A stretch of 64,000 nt of DNA from Granulicella paludicola (GTDB lineage: Bacteria; Acidobacteriota; Terriglobia; Terriglobales; Acidobacteriaceae), in contig NZ_JAGSYC010000026.1 of NCBI RefSeq assembly GCF_025685545.1, positions 682,001 to 746,000 of the forward strand, given 5' to 3'. Positions 25,773 through 34,320 of the stretch are shown here, piece after piece (position 1 is the stretch's first letter; each line of letters starts with the position of its first letter). The notes under the pieces are model-generated. The model was not told where the DNA came from. It saw nothing but the letters and a program-made list of their open reading frames with translations, and made no database searches. The position numbers and the translations under genes are program-made.

Positions 25773-27023
25773 ATGGCGATGCGAGCGAGTGATCAACGTG
25801 AATCGGTGAAGATGGCGCTCGACACACTGCGCGCGAACAAGATGCGCTCTGCGTTGACGATCCTGGGTATCGTGATCGGTGTGATGACGGTCATCACGAT
25901 CTCGTCGGTGATTAACGGGCTGAATAATTCAGTATCCGATCTGGTTTCGTCGTTCGGCACAAATGTATTGTGGGTTTTCCGGTTTCCCTTCATCGCACCT
26001 CCCACGGCGGAGATGCTGGCGCGGAAACAACTCACCTATGACGACATGTTGGCGATCTCGCAACTTCCTCATGTGACTGCGACAAGTGCGTCGCTGCAGT
26101 ATACGAACTACCAGTTCAACGAGGGATCGGCGACTGCGAAGTTTGGGCAGCGCAAAGTCGACAACGTCTCCCTCGAAGGGGACACGCCTTCCAATGCGCA
26201 GGTTTACGACAAGGTGATCTCCGAGGGCCGGTTTTTTACGGATACCGACCAGGAGCGTGCGGCCGATGTGACGGTGCTGGGGCATGATACGGAGCGGGCG
26301 CTCTTTGGGCCTGTTGATCCGATCGGGCAGCAGGTAATTATTTCGGGTCGCACGTTCACGGTGATCGGCGTATTTGAGAAGCAAAAGACGGCGTTTGGTG
26401 GCGGCAAGAATCCGAATGACAGCTACGCGTATTTCCCGATCTCAACGTTCCATAAGCTGCATCCGGAGATTCTGGACTACTGGTTGAGTGCGAAGTTCGA
26501 CGACCAGAAGAACAAGGGCTTGGTGACAGACGAGATTCGCGAACTGCTGCGGCGTCGTCGCAAAGTGCGTAACAATCAGGACGATAACTTTGCGGTGTTC
26601 AGTTCGGACTCGATCACGAAGTTGTGGAACCAGATCACGGGTAGCCTGTTCTTGCTGATGTTTGGCTTAAGCGCGGTCGGCCTGATGGTGGGCGGCGTGG
26701 GCGTGATGAACATCATGCTGGTCAGCGTAACGGAGCGAACGCGAGAGATCGGCGTGCGCAAGGCCATTGGCGCGACGAAGGGCATCATCCTGATGCAATT
26801 CACGATTGAGGCTGTAGTGTTGTGCGCTGTGGGCGGCATCATCGGGATTGCGCTGGGCTCGATGTTCGCGTTTGGGCTGAAGCTGTTGATCTCGAGCGAA
26901 GTGAGCTTGATGTGGATTCTGACCGCGTTCGCTTGTTCGTGCGCGATCGGGCTTGTCTTCGGGATCTACCCTGCTTACAAGGCCGCCAGTTTGAATCCCA
27001 TTGAAGCGTTGCGGTACGAATAG
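25773..27023 (+). CDS. MacB-type ABC transporter permease, second subunit
   Basis: A 416-residue paralogue of the preceding permease with the same plan: N-terminal helix (MRSALTILGIVIGVMTVITI), periplasmic MacB_PCD domain, and C-terminal FtsX region with NIMLVSVTERTREIGVRKAIGATKGIILMQF near 308-339. The gene starts 2 nt after the previous stop, so translation is likely coupled, and the pair should be co-expressed. Substrate is unknown; MacB relatives move peptides, lipids or lipoproteins. It is followed by hpnI after 26 nt. Confidence 0.9.
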   Translation: MAMRASDQRESVKMALDTLRANKMRSALTILGIVIGVMTVITISSVINGLNNSVSDLVSSFGTNVLWVFRFPFIAPPTAEMLARKQLTYDDMLAISQLPHVTATSASLQYTNYQFNEGSATAKFGQRKVDNVSLEGDTPSNAQVYDKVISEGRFFTDTDQERAADVTVLGHDTERALFGPVDPIGQQVIISGRTFTVIGVFEKQKTAFGGGKNPNDSYAYFPISTFHKLHPEILDYWLSAKFDDQKNKGLVTDEIRELLRRRRKVRNNQDDNFAVFSSDSITKLWNQITGSLFLLMFGLSAVGLMVGGVGVMNIMLVSVTERTREIGVRKAIGATKGIILMQFTIEAVVLCAVGGIIGIALGSMFAFGLKLLISSEVSLMWILTAFACSCAIGLVFGIYPAYKAASLNPIEALRYE

Positions 27024-27049
27024 CGTTACGGCGAAGCTAAACTGGTGGG

Positions 27050-28249
27050 ATGGATACCCTGGCGTTAAGTATCGAGATCGCGGCGGCTTTGCTGGCGGTT
27101 TGTGGCATGGCGTACGGTCTGATCGCGCTCTGGGCGGCGCGTGACTTTGAGCGGCAGTTAAAGACACCGGATGGGCGTGGTTTTCCCAAAGGCGAGTGGC
27201 CCGGCGTCACGGTCCTCAAGCCGATGAAGGGTGTCGACGCGCGGATGTATGCAGGGCTGGTGAGCCACTGTGTGCAGCGCTATCCGGGTGAGGTGGAACT
27301 CCTGTTCGGAGTGAGCACACTGGAGGATCCGGCGGTGGCGGAGATTGCCCGGCTGCGCGTGGAGTATCCGCAGGTGGACATACGCCTGGTGGATTGTCCG
27401 CAACAGCTCGGGCCCAATGGCAAGGTGTCGAACCTGGCGCAGATGGTGCCGCACGCTCGATACGAATACTTGGTCATCAATGACAGCGATATCCGCGTAT
27501 CGCCTCAGTACCTAACGAGCGTGATTGCGCCGTTCGCGGCGCGGAGCGAAGGCAAATCAGTGGGCCTTGTGACAGTGCCGTATGTCGGGCGCGCTGTGGG
27601 TGGCGTGTGGTCGAAGCTGGAGGCGCTGGGGATCTCGACGGAGTTTATGGCGGGTGTCTTCACAGCTAGGAAGCTCGAGGGGGGTGTACGGTTCGGACTG
27701 GGGTCGACGCTCGCGACGACGAGGACCGCGTTGGCGTACATCGGCGGATTCAACGGTGAGGTGGAACCGCTGACGCAAAAGCTAGCAGATGACTACGAGC
27801 TGGGTGTTCGGTTGAGTGCTGCGGGCTACGCGGTGGAGCTAATCCCGGAGGTAGTGGAGACCAGCGTGCCGTCCTACTCGCTGCGCGGATTCTGCGAACA
27901 CCAACTGCGATGGTCCCGTGGTGTGCGGGACTCACGCAAGGCCGGGTATCTCGGCTTGGGCGTGACGTACATGGTGCCGTGGGCTCTATTGGCGGTGGTG
28001 GCGAGTGCGGGCGCGCTGTGGAGCTGGTCGCTGCTGAGCCTGGCGCTGCTGGTGCGTATGGCTGTGGCGCTGACGGTCGGTGTGGGCATTCTTAACGATG
28101 TGCAGGTGCTGCGATATCTGCTGTTACTGCCGTTGCGAGACTGCTTTGCACTGTTCTTCTGGGTGTGGAGCTTCGCCGACAACACCGTGGTGTGGCGCGG
28201 GCTACGCTTCCGGTTGAAGGACGGAACGCTGCAGCGCGTGGAAGCGTGA
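27050..28249 (+). CDS. hpnI: Hopanoid-type glycosyltransferase HpnI (GT21)
   Basis: A 399-residue membrane glycosyltransferase of the ceramide glucosyltransferase family. In hopanoid pathways HpnI attaches N-acetylglucosamine to bacteriohopanetetrol (family knowledge). Seen: an N-terminal helix (about 7-29), the GT21 D1 motif NDSDIRVSPQYL near 143, the D3 motif DDYELGVRL near 247, the Q/RXXRW motif HQLRWSRG near 282, and three or four C-terminal helices from about 305. TAAACT ends 6 nt before the ATG, a leaderless-type start. No other hpn gene is in the window. Confidence 0.85.
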   Translation: MDTLALSIEIAAALLAVCGMAYGLIALWAARDFERQLKTPDGRGFPKGEWPGVTVLKPMKGVDARMYAGLVSHCVQRYPGEVELLFGVSTLEDPAVAEIARLRVEYPQVDIRLVDCPQQLGPNGKVSNLAQMVPHARYEYLVINDSDIRVSPQYLTSVIAPFAARSEGKSVGLVTVPYVGRAVGGVWSKLEALGISTEFMAGVFTARKLEGGVRFGLGSTLATTRTALAYIGGFNGEVEPLTQKLADDYELGVRLSAAGYAVELIPEVVETSVPSYSLRGFCEHQLRWSRGVRDSRKAGYLGLGVTYMVPWALLAVVASAGALWSWSLLSLALLVRMAVALTVGVGILNDVQVLRYLLLLPLRDCFALFFWVWSFADNTVVWRGLRFRLKDGTLQRVEA

Positions 28250-28256
28250 CAACCTG

Positions 28257-29117
28257 CTAGCTCCGCAGGTCGTCGTCGCGGCGAGGCGGGTTGGGCCCTT
28301 GCACCTGCTCCTGAATGTCGCCGACCAGGTCAGTGAGGTAATGGAGCTTGCGGCTGAGGGCCTGAATCTCGGATTCGGCGCGGCGGTTAACCTCGAAGTC
28401 GAGCTCACTGCGTACGCGGTCCTTATGGTCCTGTCGGTTCTGGCTCATCATAATGACGGGTGCCTGGATAGCGGCGAGCATCGAGAGGAACAAGTTGAGC
28501 AGGATGTAGGGATATGGGTCCCAGCTCTTGTTATGCAGCAGATTGCTCAGGATGGTGTAGGACACGAGCGTGACCGCGAAGAGGATGATGAAACTCCACG
28601 AGCCGCCGAAGCTGGCGACCTTGTCGGCGATCCGTTCGCCGAAGGTCTCCTGCTCGTCGATGATTTCGTTGGGATTGCGGGCAGCGCGGCCGGAGATGAC
28701 CTTCTGCGCGTTGTGGATCTCACCCGCCATGACGGTAAGCATGTCGAGACCGGCCTGCGGTTTGGCGGCGATCAGCACGTTGATGTCGTTGCGATCGATC
28801 TCAATGCAGGTGGTGGGTTCGACGGCCACGGCGGTGGTGTGATGCGGTAGCTCCTGCAGCATGGAGGCGAAGCCGAAGAGGTCGCCATGCTTGGGCTCAG
28901 AGAAAAGAACCTCCTGGCCGTCTTCGTCGATGAGCGTGACGGAAACTTCGCCGTCGAGCATGACGTAGGCTGGGCCATTGGTGTCACCGGCTTTATAGAT
29001 ACGCTGCTTGGCGGCAAAGGAACGAAGTTCGACCTGCTGCGAGAGCACAGCGAGCTCATCGTCGTCGAGAAGCGAGAAAAGCGGGACTTGGCGGAGTTCG
29101 TCGGTGTGGCAGGGCAT
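28257..29117 (-). CDS. Cyclic-nucleotide-binding domain fused to DUF1003
   Basis: A 286-residue protein with two parts. Residues 8-120 form a cNMP-binding beta-roll (LFSLLDDDELAVLSQQ, GEVSVTLIDEDGQE, DLFGFASMLQELPHHTT). Residues 150-285 match DUF1003, with two membrane helices (about 173-195 and 207-228) and an RAESEIQALSRKL coiled-coil tail. The cNMP part has the general fold, but a classical Arg phosphate clamp is not clear. This suggests a ligand-gated or regulatory membrane protein. No DNA-binding domain is present. It converges on hpnI with a 7-nt gap. Confidence 0.85.
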   Translation of the reverse strand: MPCHTDELRQVPLFSLLDDDELAVLSQQVELRSFAAKQRIYKAGDTNGPAYVMLDGEVSVTLIDEDGQEVLFSEPKHGDLFGFASMLQELPHHTTAVAVEPTTCIEIDRNDINVLIAAKPQAGLDMLTVMAGEIHNAQKVISGRAARNPNEIIDEQETFGERIADKVASFGGSWSFIILFAVTLVSYTILSNLLHNKSWDPYPYILLNLFLSMLAAIQAPVIMMSQNRQDHKDRVRSELDFEVNRRAESEIQALSRKLHYLTDLVGDIQEQVQGPNPPRRDDDLRS

Positions 29118-29170
29118 GAGGCAACTTCCGTTTGTTGGGTGCTGGGAGTGAGATGCAGAACAGCTTCAGA

Positions 29171-31108
29171 TTAGCGGTTTGGCTGGTTGCTGACGATCTC
29201 CTTGCCCCCGTTTTTCACGAGAATGTAAACCGGGCTGGGAAGAATCGGCAACTGGTTGGGCGGATCGGTAAGCGACTGCCACATAAAGATGCGCTGCGGG
29301 CCAGCCCACTTCTGCGCGATAGTTGTGGGGGTTTCGAAGATGGGTGGCGCGTCGGGGAAGAAGCTGCCATACCAGAGGTTACTGCTGCGGCCTTCGAGGA
29401 TGTGTATGTTGTTGCGCTGCAGATAGAAGCCAAGGGTGCTTCCGGATTCGTACTCGCCGTGGATGCAGACGAGGTCCTCTGGCTGGAGCTGGGTTGCGAT
29501 GGCAGAGGCGAGCTGGGCGCTGGTGAGTACGGGAGAGAAGATGCGCAGACCCAGCAGAACGGCGAGGAGAAATCCGAAGGAACCAGCGGCGAGGGCGAGG
29601 TTCGCAGGATGTGGTTTGTCTTTTCTACGAAGGAGCAACGCTGTGAGTGGACCCAGGAAAAGGCTGAGTGCAGCGATCATCAGCGGAAAGCGGAAGAGCG
29701 CGATGGCTGGACCGGTAAGGTCCATGAAGTGGCCGAGTGAGAGCGCGTAGTCGTCGGGGTTTTGGGTAAGAAGGCTGGCTAGGTCAGTGTTGGGAACAGG
29801 GGACGGGGACTTGATAAGAAAGACGATACTGAAGATGAGGAAGATTGCGCCAAAAATCAAGGGTAGATACAAACAGCGTCGAGCCGCGACTCTTCGTCTC
29901 TCAGCGGCTGCTTTGTCGGTAACCCTTATCGTTAGCCAGCCAGCGATGAGGATGGCGAGGCCCGGGAGCGCAGGAAGGACGTAGTACTCCTGCCGCGAGG
30001 AGAGCGAGAAAAAGAGCAGCACGAACGCAGCCCAGACGGAGACAAGGAGCAGGCTGCGCTGATCTGACGTGAGGGTTCGAGTGCGAAAACGGGTGCGCCA
30101 GTCGCGATTGCGTAAAGGTGTTGCCCAGGCGGCGGCTTTGAAGAGGAAGGCGCTGAAGGGCATCAGCCAAAGCAAGCAGAGCCCTAAGTAGAGCCAAAGC
30201 GGAGCGGTGTCATAGTCGTGCGGTACACGCAGGCTGAGGTAGCGCAGCAGGTGCTCGTTCATAAAATAGAACCAGAACCAGCCGCGGACGTTGCCGTCGG
30301 TGGGTAGCGGCACCTGCCAGTGGCCGTTCACGAAGTGGAAAGCCGTTGGATGGCCGTGGCCGGGGTTCGCCAGGCCCGCGAGGATGTGCCAGGGCGCGGC
30401 GAGGATCAGGAAAAGGGCGAGAGAACTGAGCGGATGCAGCTGTCGTATGCGCGTGAGGGTGCCGCTCAGGCCACGTGTCGCGAGGAAGTAGAGCAAGGCG
30501 ATCGCCACGGGGAAGACGACGCCGATAAGGCCTTTGGTAAGGACATTCAGGGCGCAGGCGAGAACAAAGAGATAGCAGAATTTACGATCCGGCTCCGCTT
30601 CCTCTTCGCTGCGCCATAGCGCATACATGGCAAGTGTGATCCATAGGCAGACGGCGGCGTCGGGGATCAGCATGCGTGTGAACAGGTACATGCCGAAGCT
30701 GGAAAGCATGATGAGCGCGGCATATAACCCCGCTCGTGCGGATTTGAAGACGCGACGAGCGAAGGCTTCAACGAGGAGTGCGAGGCCAAGGATCGACAGT
30801 GCAAGCGGTATGCGAGCTGCGGCTGCCAGGGCTCGCGGCGAAACCGCGCCGACGAGCATGGAGAGCTTCATGCTGAGCGCCATCGACCAGTAGAAGAGCG
30901 GTGCTTTTTCGAGATAGCGGATACCGTTCGCGTAGAGCGTGACGTAGTCGTGGCGCAGCAGCATCTCGCGGGCGACTTCGGCGTGGACGGAGTCGGCGTC
31001 GTCGAGCAATGGCGGCGTGAACAACGAGACGCTGGCGTAGAAGGCGAGCCACAGCAGGACGATGGCTGCGAGCGTCGAACGCGGGCGGGATGGAATGATG
31101 GAAGTCAA
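29171..31108 (-). CDS. ArnT/PMT-like glycosyltransferase family 39 protein
   Basis: A multi-pass membrane protein of about 645 residues with roughly 11-12 helices, like lipid-linked sugar transferases of the GT39/GT83 type. Near the N-terminus it has the catalytic luminal acidic motif LLDDADSVHAEVAREM, and YLEKAPLFYW follows, as in ArnT. It probably transfers a polyprenyl-phosphate sugar to an envelope acceptor. The start is uncertain: TTG 31108 lies 7 nt after TACACT, while TTG 31126 overlaps that hexamer. The C-terminal 150 residues form a soluble domain. It is divergent from the Rieske gene. It could also be a general dolichyl-phosphate mannosyltransferase-like protein. Confidence 0.8.
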   Translation of the reverse strand: MTSIIPSRPRSTLAAIVLLWLAFYASVSLFTPPLLDDADSVHAEVAREMLLRHDYVTLYANGIRYLEKAPLFYWSMALSMKLSMLVGAVSPRALAAAARIPLALSILGLALLVEAFARRVFKSARAGLYAALIMLSSFGMYLFTRMLIPDAAVCLWITLAMYALWRSEEEAEPDRKFCYLFVLACALNVLTKGLIGVVFPVAIALLYFLATRGLSGTLTRIRQLHPLSSLALFLILAAPWHILAGLANPGHGHPTAFHFVNGHWQVPLPTDGNVRGWFWFYFMNEHLLRYLSLRVPHDYDTAPLWLYLGLCLLWLMPFSAFLFKAAAWATPLRNRDWRTRFRTRTLTSDQRSLLLVSVWAAFVLLFFSLSSRQEYYVLPALPGLAILIAGWLTIRVTDKAAAERRRVAARRCLYLPLIFGAIFLIFSIVFLIKSPSPVPNTDLASLLTQNPDDYALSLGHFMDLTGPAIALFRFPLMIAALSLFLGPLTALLLRRKDKPHPANLALAAGSFGFLLAVLLGLRIFSPVLTSAQLASAIATQLQPEDLVCIHGEYESGSTLGFYLQRNNIHILEGRSSNLWYGSFFPDAPPIFETPTTIAQKWAGPQRIFMWQSLTDPPNQLPILPSPVYILVKNGGKEIVSNQPNR

Positions 31109-31202
31109 CGGTCTTAGTGTATGCAAGACGCGTTGATCTCGCGAGGTCCGAGCGACGATAGCGATGTCGCGTAGACTGTTGCAGATGGCTGGAAGAGATC
31201 AC

Positions 31203-32345
31203 ATGAAGCCAATAAAGGCAGGGCGCGCGCCAGAGTTGGTGCAGCTCGATGCGCTAGCGCCGCAGGGGCCGCCCGCGGAGATGATCTTTGGGGAGTGGTA
31301 TCCCGCGCTGCGTGCGGACACGCTCGAGCGCAAGGGCACCGCAATCACAACGCTGCTGGGCATTCCCATGCTGCTGGGACGCAAGAGCGATGGCACGCTG
31401 TTTGCTATGCGCGATTTGTGTCCACACCGCGGAATCCCACTGTCGGCAGGGTGGTTCGACGGCGAGACGGTGCAATGCAAGTATCACGGCTGGCGGTTTG
31501 AGCCTTGTAGTGGCCGGTGCGAGGAGATACCTTCGCTTACGAGCTTCGACAACCTGGAGCCGACGAAGATCTATGCGAACTCCTTCCCGGCAGCGGAGCG
31601 CGATGGCTATGCGTGGGTGTATGTACCCGAGCCGGGGGCAGGCCGTTTGACGTTGGAGAGCGAACTGCCGCCGGTGCCGGAGCTGCCGAAGTTTTCAGGT
31701 CGCTATCGCTCGGCGCATCTGCAGGCGGATCTTCCCTGCAACGTGGATCACGGCATCATCGGGCTGATGGACCCGGCGCATGGGCCGTTCGTGCATCGTG
31801 CGTGGTGGTGGCGCAGCGCGGGCAGCATTCATGAGAAGACGAAGAAATTTGAGCCATTGGAAGATAGCGATCACGGGGGAAGAAACGCCGGCTTTCGCAT
31901 GAGTGCCCATACGCCATCGTCAAACTCGGCACCGTATAAGCTGCTGGGCAAGCCGGTGACGACAATCGACTTCGTGCTGCCGAATAGGCGCTACGAGACG
32001 ATCGTCGCCGAGAAGGATGGAAAGACGCGCTGGTTCGCATCGCTGACAACGGTGACTCCGGTGACGGCGACGACCTGTCGTATCGACGTGATGGCTGCAT
32101 GGGATATTGCCTACTACGTGCCATTCGTGACGCCGGTAGCCAAGTACTTCGGAGCGAAGTTCGTCGCGCAGGACCAGCAGACGATGGTGGAGCAAGCGCG
32201 TGGCCTGCGCTCGAATCCGGGGCTGATGCTGATTGACGATGCGGACAAGCCTGCCAAGTGGTACTTCGCGCTAAAGCAACGTCGTTTGAAGGGCACGGGC
32301 GAGCATCCACTGAGCGGGCCAGTGGAACTGCATTGGCGGAGTTGA
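31203..32345 (+). CDS. Rieske 2Fe-2S oxygenase alpha-subunit-like protein
   Basis: A 380-residue Rieske non-heme iron oxygenase-type protein. The Rieske domain has CPHRGIPLS and CKYHGWRF near 67-92, so two Cys and two His bind the [2Fe-2S] cluster. The catalytic half has the mononuclear iron site DHGIIGLMDPAHGPFVH near 183-199, with a D-X2-H-X4-H spacing. Typical alpha subunits are somewhat longer. The substrate is unknown: relatives act on aromatics, sterols and other lipids. A reductase partner is not nearby. GGAAGAG 5 nt before ATG 31203 supports this start; ATG 31185 would be leaderless after TAGACT. It is first in a three-gene operon. Confidence 0.85.
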   Translation: MKPIKAGRAPELVQLDALAPQGPPAEMIFGEWYPALRADTLERKGTAITTLLGIPMLLGRKSDGTLFAMRDLCPHRGIPLSAGWFDGETVQCKYHGWRFEPCSGRCEEIPSLTSFDNLEPTKIYANSFPAAERDGYAWVYVPEPGAGRLTLESELPPVPELPKFSGRYRSAHLQADLPCNVDHGIIGLMDPAHGPFVHRAWWWRSAGSIHEKTKKFEPLEDSDHGGRNAGFRMSAHTPSSNSAPYKLLGKPVTTIDFVLPNRRYETIVAEKDGKTRWFASLTTVTPVTATTCRIDVMAAWDIAYYVPFVTPVAKYFGAKFVAQDQQTMVEQARGLRSNPGLMLIDDADKPAKWYFALKQRRLKGTGEHPLSGPVELHWRS

Positions 32346-32346
32346 G

Positions 32347-34305
32347 ATGAGATCCAAATATTTCCTGTTGTTGACGATGACTCTCTCGCTCTGTCTGCAC
32401 GCGCAGGTGGATAAGGGTGCAGGTTGGCCGGAGTATGGTGGAGACCTGGCGGGGCAAAGGTACTCTTCGGCAAAGCAGATCAACAAGACCAATGTCGGTC
32501 AGCTTGCGGTGGCGTGGACGTTTCATACACACGCGATGGACGGCCCGAGTTCGAATGTGACCCGCGCAGCATCCTTTGAAGCCACGCCTGTGTTGTGGAA
32601 TGGAACGCTGTACTTTGACAGCCCCTTCGATGAGGTATTCGCGGTCGATTCGCAGACGGGCAAGCTGCGGTGGAGATTCGATCCGGGTGTAAAGCGCGAG
32701 CACCTGTTTATCGTCACCTCGCGTGGTGTAGCGCTGTGGCACGCAGCCCACCCCCAACCGGGCGCCTGCGGTGCAGATATCGTCCTTTTGGCGACGCTGG
32801 ACCGTCGACTGATGGCGCTGGATGCGCGAACGGGAGCAGCTTGCAAAGCGTTTGGCAATGCAGGCACGATCGACCTCACGCAAGGCGTCGAGATAGCGCG
32901 ACCTGACCTGTACTTCTTCACCTCGCCGCCGATTGTGGTGGGAGACACGATTGTGCTCGGCTCGTCGGTTGCTGACAATCAGCAGGTCTTCGCGGGATCC
33001 GGTGCAGTGCGCGGCTTCGATGCGCGGACAGGCCAGCAGCGCTGGTCGTGGGACGCGGTGCGATGGACGGCACAGCAGCATCCGAAGCAGAGCGGCAGCG
33101 GCAATGTGTGGACTACGATGGCGGCCGATGCGGAGCATGATCTGGTATTTCTACCGACCAGCAGCCCGTCGCTGGACTATTACGGAGCCACGCGCGTTGG
33201 CGACAATCGCGATGCGGATTCGATTGTTGCGCTGCGGGCCTCCACGGGTGAACGCGTGTGGGCCTATCAGCTGGTGCATCACGATCTGTGGGACTACGAT
33301 GTGGCGTCGCAGCCGCTGCTCTTCGACCTGCACGGCAAGGTTCCGGCCGTGGCCGTGACAAACAAGACGGGCATGATTTATGTCTTCAACCGGCTGACGG
33401 GCAAGCCTCTGTACCCGATTGAGGAGCGGCCTGTGGTGCAGTCGACGGTGCCTGGCGAAGTGACGTGGCCGACGCAGCCGTTCTCCACGCTGCCACCGCT
33501 GATCCCACTCAGCTATTCGGCTGCGGACGTGAACGGAGGCACGGAGGCGGACCGCAGCTTCTGCCGCGCGCAACTCAGCAAGCTACGCAACGACGGCCTT
33601 TTTACGCCTCCGTCGTTGGAGGGCTCTCTCATCTATCCTTCGGCGCTGGGCGGTCCGAACTGGGGCTCCTCTGCATTCGACGCCGCCAGCGGCGTAATGT
33701 ACACGCGCGTAAACGTGCTGCCCTTCCAGATCCATCTGGTGAAGAAGGTAAAGCCCGCGCTGTGGGACCGCGCGGTGAAGAAATGGAATCAGATTGCGCC
33801 GACCGGCATGGAAACCGGCGCTTCGCAGGCGTTTCGACCGCCGGACCTGGGCATGGGTAACGAGGACATGAGCGAGATGAACGGAGTTCCATACAAGATG
33901 GACCTGCGGGCGCTGGTCAGTCCCGACGGCCTGCCCTGTGGGCCGACGCCGTACGGCCGCATCGTGGCGACGAACTTGAATACCGGCAAGCAGCTATGGT
34001 CAGTGCCGCATGGAGAGCTAAAGCCAGGCGTGCATGGATCGATTGGAGTAGGCGGGACCATTGCCACTGCGGGCGGTCTGCTGTTTGCAGCTTCGACGAA
34101 CGATCCCTACCTGTATGCGTATGACGCTGCCAATGGCCGCGTGCTGTGGAAGGGCAAACTACCGGCGACGGCGAATGCCACGCCCATGACCTACGCTGTG
34201 GGCGGGCGGCAGTATGTGGCTATCGCCGTAGGTGGCCATCGGCTGGGAGTAGGTGACGAGAGCGATACCGTAGTTGTGTTTGCGCTGCCACCGAGCCACA
34301 ACTAA
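32347..34305 (+). CDS. PQQ-dependent dehydrogenase (quinoprotein, eight-bladed propeller)
   Basis: A 652-residue protein with a signal peptide (residues 1-19) and repeated tryptophan-docking motifs of a quinoprotein propeller: WPEYGGDLAGQRYS near 28, VDSQTGKLRWRF near 98, FDARTGQQRWSWD near 223, LRASTGERVWAY near 298, and DAANGRVLWKGKLP near 598. It probably oxidises an alcohol or sugar in the periplasm and passes electrons to the respiratory chain. No cytochrome c domain is fused. It starts 1 nt after the Rieske stop, and the M28 gene follows at 15 nt; all three are probably one operon. The substrate cannot be told from sequence. Confidence 0.88.
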   Translation: MRSKYFLLLTMTLSLCLHAQVDKGAGWPEYGGDLAGQRYSSAKQINKTNVGQLAVAWTFHTHAMDGPSSNVTRAASFEATPVLWNGTLYFDSPFDEVFAVDSQTGKLRWRFDPGVKREHLFIVTSRGVALWHAAHPQPGACGADIVLLATLDRRLMALDARTGAACKAFGNAGTIDLTQGVEIARPDLYFFTSPPIVVGDTIVLGSSVADNQQVFAGSGAVRGFDARTGQQRWSWDAVRWTAQQHPKQSGSGNVWTTMAADAEHDLVFLPTSSPSLDYYGATRVGDNRDADSIVALRASTGERVWAYQLVHHDLWDYDVASQPLLFDLHGKVPAVAVTNKTGMIYVFNRLTGKPLYPIEERPVVQSTVPGEVTWPTQPFSTLPPLIPLSYSAADVNGGTEADRSFCRAQLSKLRNDGLFTPPSLEGSLIYPSALGGPNWGSSAFDAASGVMYTRVNVLPFQIHLVKKVKPALWDRAVKKWNQIAPTGMETGASQAFRPPDLGMGNEDMSEMNGVPYKMDLRALVSPDGLPCGPTPYGRIVATNLNTGKQLWSVPHGELKPGVHGSIGVGGTIATAGGLLFAASTNDPYLYAYDAANGRVLWKGKLPATANATPMTYAVGGRQYVAIAVGGHRLGVGDESDTVVVFALPPSHN

Positions 34306-34320
34306 TTTGAGAGTAATCTG

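Noticed and set aside
28257-31108. A hopanoid gene cluster around hpnI
   Set aside because: Neither the cNMP-DUF1003 protein nor the ArnT-like transferase matches HpnG, HpnH, HpnJ, HpnK or squalene-hopene cyclase, so only hpnI itself can be supported.
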